From: Friedmanniella sp.
GTDB lineage: Bacteria; Actinomycetota; Actinomycetes; Propionibacteriales; Propionibacteriaceae
Direction of reading: 5' to 3'
NCBI GenBank assembly: GCA_025964935.1
Contig: JAOPXW010000340.1
Span: 1 to 5,167 of the forward strand
DNA: 5,167 nucleotides
The notes under the pieces are model-generated. The model did not search any database, was not told where the DNA came from, and worked only from the letters and a program-made list of their open reading frames with translations. This document shows, in pieces, positions 1 to 4,909 of this stretch. Both the position numbers and the translations under genes were made by a program. Position 1 is the stretch's first letter. Each line of letters begins with the position of its first letter.

Positions 1-80
1 CCGACGGGGCGTATGCGTCCCAGCGGGCCGAGATTCTCCGCCGAGGCCCGGGGCTGGCACTCTGCCGCGCGAACGCCGGG

Positions 81-94
81 AGCTCACTTGAGCT
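81..94. repeat. Short perfect inverted repeat upstream of the aldo/keto reductase
   Basis: AGCTCA (81-86) and TGAGCT (89-94) are perfect inverted arms around a 2-bp spacer, ending 28 bp before the ATG. The position suits an operator near the transcription start, but a 6-bp arm is short enough to occur by chance. No regulator gene in the window is an obvious partner, and the sequence does not match the operator palindrome at 3231-3258. Confidence 0.35.
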
Positions 95-106
95 GTCAGC
101 CCTTTC

Positions 107-113
107 GAGAGGA
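107..113 (+). promoter_or_regulatory. Ribosome binding site of the aldo/keto reductase
   Basis: GAGAGGA, complementary to the 3' end of 16S rRNA, lies 9 bp before the ATG at 123 and supports that start over any extension of the same open frame upstream. Confidence 0.75.
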
Positions 114-122
114 ACCGAACTG

Positions 123-1106
123 ATGCAGTACACCCACCTCGGCCGTACCGGCCTGTCCGTCTCCCGCCTGTGTCTCGGCACGATGAACTTCGGACCGCTG
201 ACCGACGAGCCCACCAGCCACGGGATCATGGATGCGGCGCACGACGCCGGCTTCATCTTCTTCGACACCGCCACCGTCTATGGCCGGGACGTCAGCATCG
301 GGCGGACCGAGGAGATCATCGGCAACTGGTTCGGCAGCGGCGGTGGCCGGCGCGAGAAGACCGTGATCGCCACCAAGCTGTACGGCGACCTGGCCGGCGA
401 GGGCTACGCGAACACGTGGCCCAACAGTGGCAAGCTGTCGGCGCTCAACATCCGCCGGGCGCTCGACAAGAGCCTGCAGCGGCTGCAGACCGACTACATC
501 GACCTGTACCAGTTCCACCACATCGACCGCGCGACCCCGTGGGAGGAGATCTGGCAGGCGATGGACGTCGCCGTCCAGCAGGGCAAGGTCCTGTACGTCG
601 GCTCCAGCAACTTCGCCGGCTGGCACATCGCCCAGGCCCAGGAGGCCGCGGCCCGTCGCAACTTCGTCGGTCTGGTCAGCGAGCAGTCGATCTACAACCT
701 GCTCAAGCGTGAGGTCGAGCTCGAGGTCATTCCGGCCGCCGAGCACTACGGCCTCGGCCTCATCCCGTGGTCGCCCCTCCAGGGCGGTCTGCTGGGTGGC
801 GTGATCAAGAAGATCGAGGAGGGGAGCCGGCGCAACGACCGCTCCGAGGAGCTGGAGAAGAACCGGGACGCCATCCAGGGCTTCGAGAACCTGGCCGACG
901 ACCTCGGCGTCACCGCCGCTGAGCTCGGCCTGGCCTGGCTGCTGCACCAGCCCGTCGTGACCGCTCCGATCATCGGGCCCCGTACGCCGGACCAGCTCGA
1001 CAGTGCGCTGAAGACCGTCGACCTCAAACTCGACACCGCCACGCTGGGCAAGCTCGACGAGCTGTTCCCGGGTCACAAGCCCGCGCCGGAGGACTACGCC
1101 TGGTGA
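123..1106 (+). CDS. Aldo/keto reductase family oxidoreductase
   Basis: A 327-residue NAD(P)H-dependent cytosolic reductase of the aldo/keto reductase superfamily, which interconverts carbonyls and alcohols on a TIM barrel. It starts with the typical first strand (LGRTGLSVSRLCLGTMNFG, residues 6-24). The expected catalytic tetrad is visible: Asp48 in FFDTA, Tyr53 in TVYG, Lys85 in ATKLYG and His132 in YQFHHID. The coenzyme-binding segments are GSSNF (160-164) and IIGPRTPDQL (283-292). Length is normal for the AKR6/11/12-like group (Kv-beta and glyceraldehyde-phosphate reductase relatives). The ATG at 123 is supported by the family N-terminus and by GAGAGGA at 107-113, 9 bp upstream. The gene appears to stand alone: it ends in a strong hairpin at 1125-1154 and converges with the oxidoreductase beyond. 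The substrate cannot be told from sequence. The family call is secure. Confidence 0.95.
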   Translation: MQYTHLGRTGLSVSRLCLGTMNFGPLTDEPTSHGIMDAAHDAGFIFFDTATVYGRDVSIGRTEEIIGNWFGSGGGRREKTVIATKLYGDLAGEGYANTWPNSGKLSALNIRRALDKSLQRLQTDYIDLYQFHHIDRATPWEEIWQAMDVAVQQGKVLYVGSSNFAGWHIAQAQEAAARRNFVGLVSEQSIYNLLKREVELEVIPAAEHYGLGLIPWSPLQGGLLGGVIKKIEEGSRRNDRSEELEKNRDAIQGFENLADDLGVTAAELGLAWLLHQPVVTAPIIGPRTPDQLDSALKTVDLKLDTATLGKLDELFPGHKPAPEDYAW

Positions 1107-1124
1107 GCTGAGCTGGCATTCTGA

Positions 1125-1154
1125 GGGCCCGCTGGGGGAGACCCCGGCGGGCCC
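1125..1154 (+). terminator. Hairpin terminator after the aldo/keto reductase
   Basis: The arms GGGCCCGCTGGGG (1125-1137) and CCCCGGCGGGCCC (1142-1154) form a 13-bp stem with one T-G wobble, closed by a GAGA loop of the stable GNRA type. It begins 18 bp after the stop codon. Only TT of a T tract follows (TTCGT), as is common for actinobacterial terminators. The stem is nearly symmetric, so it could also stop transcripts arriving from the minus-strand folE-oxidoreductase operon. Confidence 0.85.
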
Positions 1155-1207
1155 TTCGTCTGCGTACGCGGGCACCTCGGCCGAATTCGCGCGGTAGCGC
1201 TCACTTC

Positions 1208-1278
1208 ACCCAGGTTTCGGCCGCTCTACCCAGGTTGCAGCCTGGGCCGAGTGGGCGAAACCTAGGTTTACGTAGGTT
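1208..1278. repeat. Cluster of AGGTT-containing repeats and palindromes
   Basis: Two 15-bp direct repeats, ACCCAGGTTTCGGCC (1208-1222) and ACCCAGGTTGCAGCC (1228-1242), match at 13 of 15 positions and start exactly 20 bp apart. A 12-bp perfect palindrome, AAACCTAGGTTT, follows at 1258-1269, and a further TAGGTT lies at 1273-1278. The four [C/T]AGGTT cores start at 1211, 1231, 1263 and 1273, so the spacings are 20, 32 and 10 bp, close to whole turns of the helix. The cluster lies between two convergent genes, where an operator is not expected. It could be a binding array for an unknown protein, part of the operon's 3' end, or a relic of a lost promoter. Confidence 0.6.
1229..1246 (-). terminator. 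Possible hairpin terminator of the folE-oxidoreductase operon
   Basis: CCCAGG (1229-1234) and CCTGGG (1241-1246) can pair as a 6-bp stem with a 6-base loop, 72 bp beyond the oxidoreductase stop on the minus strand. No T tract follows and the stem is modest. It overlaps the AGGTT repeat cluster, so its symmetry may serve protein binding instead. The stronger hairpin at 1125-1154 is a backup for minus-strand transcripts. Confidence 0.3.
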
Positions 1279-1317
1279 GCGTCCCCGGAACCGGAGCCCG
1301 CAGGAAGGACCGGGAGG

Positions 1318-2568
1318 CTACGGCGAGGAACTGGAACCGGCGGGCTCGCCGAGCTCAGAGAGGGGCCGGCCGGGGTCGGCGAGGTGGGCGGTGTCCACCT
1401 GGCTCCGGGACCGGACGAGTCGGCTGATCTGGTCGGCGACGTCCCAGACGTTGACGTTCATACCGGCCAGCACTCGTCGCTCACGAAGCCAGAAGACGAT
1501 GGTCTGCTCGGCCGTGAGGTGGCGGAAGACGACCTGGTCGTAACTTCCGGGGCCGACGTAGCCCGTGTACTCCATGCTCAGGTCGTACTGGTCGGTGAAG
1601 AAGTAGGGCGGCTGGGTGTCGGTCGCTTGTTGTCCCAGCATTGACCGCGCAGCGACGGCACCCTGGCGGCTGGCGTTGGCCCAGTGCTCGACCCGCAGCC
1701 GCTCGCCCAGTTCGGGGTGCCAGGTGTCGGCGACGTCTCCTGCGGCGTAGACGTCGGGGTCGGAGGTGCGCAGGTGCTCGTCAACGCTGATGCCGTTGGT
1801 GAGCTCGAGTCCGGCCTCGCGGGCGAGCTCGACGTTGGGGGTGATCCCCACCCCCACCAGGACCAGGTCGGCGGGTACGAGGTCCCCGTCGCGCAGCTGC
1901 ACACCGGTGACCACTCCGCCCTGACCGGTGAAGCCGGTCACCTGGACCCCGCAACGCAGGTCGACGCCGTGCCGACGGTGGAGATCGGCGAACAGCTGCG
2001 CCGGCTCCGGTCCAAGAACGCGGACCAGGGGGAGGTCGGCAGCCTCGAGCACCGTGACGGCCAGGCCCGCGGAGCGCGCGGCCGCCGCGGTTTCCAGGCC
2101 GATCCAGCCGGCGCCGACGACCACCACGCGACGGGCCGCCTGCAGGTCGGCGCGGATCTGGTCGCTGTCCTCGAGTCGGCGGAGGTACCGGATGCGGTCG
2201 AGGTCCGCGCCGGGGATGGCCAGCCGCCGCGGGGTTGACCCGGTCGCCAGGAGGAGCCGGTCGTAGCGCAGGCGGGTCCCCTCGGCGGTCGTCACGGTGT
2301 GGCTGTCCAGGTGAAGCGCGGTGGCTCGGGTGCCCAGCCGGAGCTCGACCTGGTGATCGGCGTACCAGTGGTCGGGGTGGACGAAGAGGCTTTCCCGGTC
2401 GGCCTGGCCCTGGAGGTAGGCCTTGGAAAGCGGTGGACGTTCGTACGGGTGGTGGGTCTCGGCGCCGACCAGGGTGATGGGGCCGCCGAAACCCTGCTCG
2501 CGCAATGTTTCGGCGGCGATCGCCCCGGTCAGGCCGGCGCCGACGATCAGCATGGTCCCGCTGGTCAT
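1318..2568 (-). CDS. FAD-dependent NAD(P)H:ferredoxin-type oxidoreductase
   Basis: A 416-residue flavoprotein of the putidaredoxin/rubredoxin/ferredoxin reductase family, which passes electrons from NAD(P)H through FAD to a small Fe-S protein. Visible features in order: the FAD Rossmann motif GAGLTG (10-15); PYERPPLSK (41-49); ATGSTPR (108-114); a second dinucleotide fold GAGWIGLE (152-159) with Glu175 at the end of the next strand, an acidic residue that usually favours NADH; the second FAD motif SDPDVYAAGD (269-278); VEHW (293-296), which closes the FAD site; and a C-terminal reductase domain from about 320 to 400. The tail is a low-complexity serine run. Length is normal. The ATG at 2568 follows folE by 3 bp, with an AAGGA inside the folE end about 7 bp upstream, so the two are probably translationally coupled. 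No ferredoxin or oxygenase gene lies within the window, so the electron acceptor is unknown. Confidence 0.94.
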   Translation of the reverse strand: MTSGTMLIVGAGLTGAIAAETLREQGFGGPITLVGAETHHPYERPPLSKAYLQGQADRESLFVHPDHWYADHQVELRLGTRATALHLDSHTVTTAEGTRLRYDRLLLATGSTPRRLAIPGADLDRIRYLRRLEDSDQIRADLQAARRVVVVGAGWIGLETAAAARSAGLAVTVLEAADLPLVRVLGPEPAQLFADLHRRHGVDLRCGVQVTGFTGQGGVVTGVQLRDGDLVPADLVLVGVGITPNVELAREAGLELTNGISVDEHLRTSDPDVYAAGDVADTWHPELGERLRVEHWANASRQGAVAARSMLGQQATDTQPPYFFTDQYDLSMEYTGYVGPGSYDQVVFRHLTAEQTIVFWLRERRVLAGMNVNVWDVADQISRLVRSRSQVDTAHLADPGRPLSELGEPAGSSSSP

Positions 2569-2571
2569 CTC

Positions 2572-3219
2572 TCAGTCCTTTCGGTGTCGGTGGAGGAGGG
2601 AGAAGAACTCCGCCCGTGCGGACGCGTCGTCGCGGAGGTGGCCGTGCAGCGCCGACGTCACGGTGCTCGTGTCCGGCGCCCTCACGCCCCGCAAGCTCAT
2701 GCACAGGTGCTCGGCCTCCACCACCACCGCGACGCCCCGCGGGGAGACGTTGTCCTGCAGCCAGTCGGCGACCTGCTGGGTCAGCCGCTCCTGGACCTGG
2801 GGCCGGCGGGCGAACAGCTCCACCACCCGCGCCAGCTTGGAGAGGCCGAGGATCCGGTCGCCGGGCAGGTAGCCGACGTGCGCCACGCCGACAAAGGGCA
2901 GCAGGTGGTGTTCACAGACTGACTGCACCGGGATGGACCGCGCGATGATCAGCTCGTCGTAGCCCGCTTCGTTGGGGAAGGTCGTCAGGTCGAAGGGCCG
3001 GGGAGTGAACATCTCGGCGTAGGCACGCGCCATGCGTCCTGGCGTCGCGGCCAGGCTCTCGGGATCCAGCTCGACACCGAGGGCCATGAGGAACGTGAAG
3101 GCTGCGCGTTCGGCGGCCACGAGGTCGGGCTGCGCCGTGCTGTGGACCACCCGGAGCGGCGTGCCGGGCCGCCTCGACTCTGCGTCCCCGGATGCGGTGA
3201 TCCGCTCGATGCTCATCAT
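2572..3219 (-). CDS. folE: GTP cyclohydrolase I (type IA, zinc-dependent)
   Basis: A 215-residue enzyme that opens GTP to 7,8-dihydroneopterin triphosphate, the first step of folate (and other pterin) synthesis, in the cytosol as a homodecamer. The family signature is intact: PVQSVCEHHLLPF (97-109) gives zinc ligands Cys102 and His105 plus the neighbouring His104, and EHLCMSLRGVR (170-180) gives the third ligand Cys173. GYLPGDRILGLSKLARVVE (116-134) and RPQVQERLTQQ (139-149) are also typical. About 30 N-terminal residues are variable. The start is ATG at 3219 (a second ATG follows at once), with GAGGG 5 bp upstream. It is the first gene of an operon with the oxidoreductase, 3 bp apart, and is divergent from the regulator. 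Actinobacterial folE often sits with folP, folB and folK; none is here, so this could be a second, specially regulated copy. The function call is secure; the special role is inference. Confidence 0.95.
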   Translation of the reverse strand: MMSIERITASGDAESRRPGTPLRVVHSTAQPDLVAAERAAFTFLMALGVELDPESLAATPGRMARAYAEMFTPRPFDLTTFPNEAGYDELIIARSIPVQSVCEHHLLPFVGVAHVGYLPGDRILGLSKLARVVELFARRPQVQERLTQQVADWLQDNVSPRGVAVVVEAEHLCMSLRGVRAPDTSTVTSALHGHLRDDASARAEFFSLLHRHRKD

Positions 3220-3248
3220 TGACTCCCTCGTCTAACGAACACTAGTGT
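3219..3248 (+). promoter_or_regulatory. Predicted promoter of the regulator gene
   Basis: TTGACT at 3219-3224 and TAGTGT at 3243-3248 are separated by 18 bp and fit the actinobacterial housekeeping pattern (TTGACn, TAnnnT). Transcription would start near 3255, leaving a 5' leader of about 30 bp to the GTG at 3285 or about 48 bp to the ATG at 3303. The -10 element sits inside the central palindrome, which points to autoregulation. Confidence 0.55.
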
Positions 3249-3258
3249 TGACGTTAGA
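3231..3258. promoter_or_regulatory. Compound palindromic operator, probably for the adjacent regulator
   Basis: Outer arms TCTAACG (3231-3237) and CGTTAGA (3252-3258) are perfect 7-bp inverted repeats. Between them lies a perfect 12-bp palindrome, AACACTAGTGTT (3238-3249), whose centre is offset by 1 bp from that of the outer arms. The element overlaps both predicted -10 boxes. Its core reads AAC-N6-GTTG, close to the CAAC-N6-GTTG site I recall for cyanobacterial SufR, and the divergent gene encodes a SufR-like protein. The symmetry is seen directly; the binding protein is inferred. Confidence 0.7.
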
Positions 3259-3279
3259 ACGCTCACCGGCTTTCGTCAA
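3251..3279 (-). promoter_or_regulatory. Predicted promoter of the folE-oxidoreductase operon
   Basis: Read on the minus strand, TTGACG (3279-3274) and TAACGT (3256-3251) are separated by 17 bp. The start would be near 3244, giving a leader of about 25 bases that includes the folE ribosome binding site. The -10 hexamer overlaps the right arm of the operator, so a bound protein would cover it. Confidence 0.55.
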
Positions 3280-3302
3280 GAGATGTGTCCGATAGAGGGG
3301 GA

Positions 3303-4010
3303 ATGAGCGTGGACCGCGAGGAGCTGAGGGAGCGGATTTCCGGCGTCGCCGCACTGGCCGAGCCGGTGCGGTGCGACCTCTACCTGTACGTGGTGGGGCA
3401 GGATCACCCCGTGAGCCGCGACGAGGCGTGCGAAGCTCTCGCGATCGCCCGCCACACCGCCAAGTTCCACCTGGACAAGCTGGTCGACGAGGGGCTGCTG
3501 GTCACGAGTTCCCGGCGGCTCAACGAGCGTCGGGGTCCGGGCGCAGGCCGGCCCACCAAACTGTACGAGCGCTCTGACTGCGAGCTCGCGGTCACCATGC
3601 CGGAACGTCGCTACGACTTTGCCGCCCAGCTGATGGCCCAGGCGATCGAGGAGTCATGGCGACAACAGGTCCCGGTCGCCCAGGCTCTGCTCGATGCCGC
3701 CCATCAACGGGGGCGCTCGATCGGGCAGCAGGTCCGGTCGCTACTTGACCGGGGCAGCAGCGCAGAGCAGCTGGTCGACGCGACCATCAGCGTCCTCGCC
3801 GACGAGGGGTACGAGCCCTACCCCCGCGGCGGGACCCTGGAGCTGCGCAACTGCCCGTTCCACCTGCTGGCACGAGCGCACACCGGCTTGGTCTGCGGTA
3901 TGAACCTCGCCCTTCTCGACGGGATGGCAGCCGAGGTGGACCCCGGCAGACTCGCGGCCCAGTTGGACCCGGCGCCTCGTCGTTGCTGCGTCGTCCTCAC
4001 GGCAACCTGA
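3303..4010 (+). CDS. SufR-like (COG2345) winged-helix transcriptional regulator with C-terminal Cys cluster
   Basis: A DNA-binding regulator of about 235 residues. Numbering below counts from the possible GTG start at 3285. A winged helix-turn-helix occupies roughly 20-98: VSRDEACEALAIARHTAKFHL is the recognition region (43-63), and the wing ends in GAGRPTKLYERSD (86-98), typical of the ArsR-like COG2345 group that includes SufR. A mainly helical middle part follows. The C-terminus has Cys190-Pro-Phe-His193, Cys204 and Cys234-Cys235, an arrangement like the Fe-S cluster ligands of SufR proteins; a bound cluster or metal is inferred. The start is uncertain: GTG 3285 has a purine stretch only 2 bp away, ATG 3303 has GAGGGGGA immediately upstream, and GTG 3309 has the best spacing (about 8 bp). 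All keep the whole DNA-binding domain. It probably represses itself and folE through the palindrome at 3231-3258. It converges with the split-barrel gene, 18 bp between stops. Confidence 0.85.
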   Translation: MSVDREELRERISGVAALAEPVRCDLYLYVVGQDHPVSRDEACEALAIARHTAKFHLDKLVDEGLLVTSSRRLNERRGPGAGRPTKLYERSDCELAVTMPERRYDFAAQLMAQAIEESWRQQVPVAQALLDAAHQRGRSIGQQVRSLLDRGSSAEQLVDATISVLADEGYEPYPRGGTLELRNCPFHLLARAHTGLVCGMNLALLDGMAAEVDPGRLAAQLDPAPRRCCVVLTAT

Positions 4011-4028
4011 GCCGCGCTGTCTCCTCGC

Positions 4029-4484
4029 TCAGGGGTTTTCGCTCCGTTCGGTCGGCTCGTCATCACGTGGCTGGTGTCCGAGCAACCGCCCGCTCATGCG
4101 TCGGGGTTCGATGCGGATGAAGACGTTACGCACACCCGGTGCCCAAGGCACGAGACCCGCCACGGTCCAGAGGCGGACCATCTCTGCCGGCTCGTTGACG
4201 GCTGCGGCGCGTCCTTGGATGACGACGCTCCATCCGCAGCGTCGTTGCCGGTCGAGTTCGTCGACCTCCAGGGCCACGTCGGTGGACCGGATCAGCTCGG
4301 ACAAGGGCCCGTAGGGCGAGGTTCTGAAGACGAGGGAGGCGCCGTGGCAGACGTAGGTGACCGGCAGGATCTGGGGGCCGTCGGCGGTTTGCCACGCCAC
4401 CCGCGCCAGGTCGCTGCCCTGCAGCAGCTCCCAGCACTGACGCTCGCTGAGAGCAGTGAACTGTCGAGCTTCGTCATCGAACAC
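4029..4484 (-). CDS. Pyridoxamine 5'-phosphate oxidase family (split-barrel flavin-type) protein
   Basis: A 151-residue protein of the actinobacterial Pyridox_ox_2-like group, FMN- or F420-binding split beta-barrels that are usually cytosolic dimers. The visible pattern matches the group: LSERQCWELLQGSDLARVAW (12-31), ILPVTYVCHGASLVFRTS (39-56), VALEVDELD (70-78), GWSVVIQGRAAAV (84-96), PWAPG (113-117) and the final strand IRIEPRRMSGR (123-133). The last 18 residues are acidic and probably disordered. It lacks enough of the classic PdxH sequence to be called a vitamin B6 oxidase, and its substrate is unknown. It starts with GTG at 4484, supported by GAAGG 7 bp upstream. It lies 49 bp after the cupin gene on the same strand and is probably the last gene of the nar transcript. 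Confidence 0.88.
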   Translation of the reverse strand: MFDDEARQFTALSERQCWELLQGSDLARVAWQTADGPQILPVTYVCHGASLVFRTSPYGPLSELIRSTDVALEVDELDRQRRCGWSVVIQGRAAAVNEPAEMVRLWTVAGLVPWAPGVRNVFIRIEPRRMSGRLLGHQPRDDEPTERSENP

Positions 4485-4533
4485 GGGTCCGCCTTCGAGT
4501 TGGGGTGAGGTCGGGCATCACGGCTGCTTCCGG

Positions 4534-4869
4534 CTAGCGGCGCTTCGCCACGGTCAGCAGGATGACGGAGTCTTCCAACGCCTCCAGGGCGTGCACCGCC
4601 TCCGGAACGATCAGCAGGTCACCCGTCCGCCCGCTCCAGGTGTCCGCGCCAGCTCGCAGACTCACCCGGCCCAGGAGGACCTGGACGGTGGCCTCGCCGG
4701 GGTTGGCATGCTCATCGAGCCGGTGCCCGCTCACCAGGGCGACCACCGTCTGTCGCAGGACGTGCTCGTGGCCTCCGTACACCGTCGACGCACTACGGCC
4801 ACTGCTGGATGCTCGAGCAAGCTCCAGTTGCTCACGGCCAAGGGCTGTCAGGGAAGACTTCTGCATCAT
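4534..4869 (-). CDS. Small single-domain cupin protein
   Basis: A 111-residue protein made of one cupin beta-barrel. Motif 1 spans about 48-67 (GHRLDEHANPGEATVQVLLG) with His54 and Glu59; motif 2 spans about 83-96 (GDLLIVPEAVHALE) with Pro89 and His93. Motif 1 has one His where many metal cupins have HxH, so metal binding is possible but not certain. The N-terminal part, SGRSASTVYGGHEHVLRQTV (23-42), resembles a conserved lead-in of a common actinobacterial cupin family of unknown function. It starts at a double ATG (4869 or 4866) with AGAGG 5 bp upstream. It follows narI by about 40 bp on the same strand, suggesting cotranscription and a role linked to nitrate respiration, such as sensing or protecting a small ligand or metal. 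That role is inference. Confidence 0.87.
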   Translation of the reverse strand: MMQKSSLTALGREQLELARASSSGRSASTVYGGHEHVLRQTVVALVSGHRLDEHANPGEATVQVLLGRVSLRAGADTWSGRTGDLLIVPEAVHALEALEDSVILLTVAKRR

Positions 4870-4909
4870 GTGTTCCTCTCGATCAGGGGGCGCGGGGGGT
4901 ACGGGTGAG

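Larger units (their letters stand above)
1..122. other. Region upstream of the aldo/keto reductase; no confident gene
   Basis: This stretch lies before the first gene and may be intergenic or the end of an upstream gene. Two + strand frames stay open into the aldo/keto reductase start: frame 1 runs to a TGA at 121-123 that overlaps the ATG as TGATG, and frame 3 is in phase with that gene. Neither translates to anything I recognise, and 40 codons without a stop are expected by chance at this GC content. The region contains the inverted repeat at 81-94 and a ribosome binding site at 107-113. I see no convincing -35/-10 pair, so the promoter may lie outside the window. Confidence 0.5.
3220..3302. 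promoter_or_regulatory. Divergent control region between folE and the regulator
   Basis: This 83-bp region (65 bp if the regulator starts at the upstream GTG) carries both promoters, the compound operator at 3231-3258 and both ribosome binding sites. It is noticeably richer in A+T than the genes on either side. The two predicted transcription starts are about 11 bp apart on opposite strands, so RNA polymerase could hardly occupy both promoters at once, and one bound repressor could block both. Confidence 0.75.

Noticed and set aside
55..76. TGGCACTC at 55-62 as a sigma-54 -24 element or half of a CIRCE heat-shock operator
   Set aside because: The matching -12 TTGC element is missing and the second CIRCE arm (GAGTGC) is not at the required spacing. 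Sigma-54 is also not expected in actinobacteria.
3..122. In-frame extension of the aldo/keto reductase upstream of 123, and the TGATG overlap with another open frame ending at 123
   Set aside because: The protein begins correctly at MQYTHLGRTGLSVS with a good ribosome binding site. The upstream translations in both frames look non-coding, and short stop-free runs are common at this GC content.
96..1175. Long minus-strand open frame (359 codons) opposite the aldo/keto reductase
   Set aside because: The + strand frame has complete family motifs and catalytic residues. The antisense translation is a repetitive Val/Leu/Gly/Asp-rich sequence with no recognisable domain, as expected of a shadow frame in GC-rich DNA.
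1781..2704. Second minus-strand open frame (307 codons) overlapping oxidoreductase and folE
   Set aside because: Its translation is Arg/Pro/Gly-rich with no domain, typical of a frame-shifted reading of GC-rich genes. There is no sign of a frameshift in either real gene.
2299..2922. Plus-strand open frame of 207 codons across the oxidoreductase/folE junction
   Set aside because: It runs antisense to two genes with intact family signatures, crosses their boundary, and its translation resembles no protein family.
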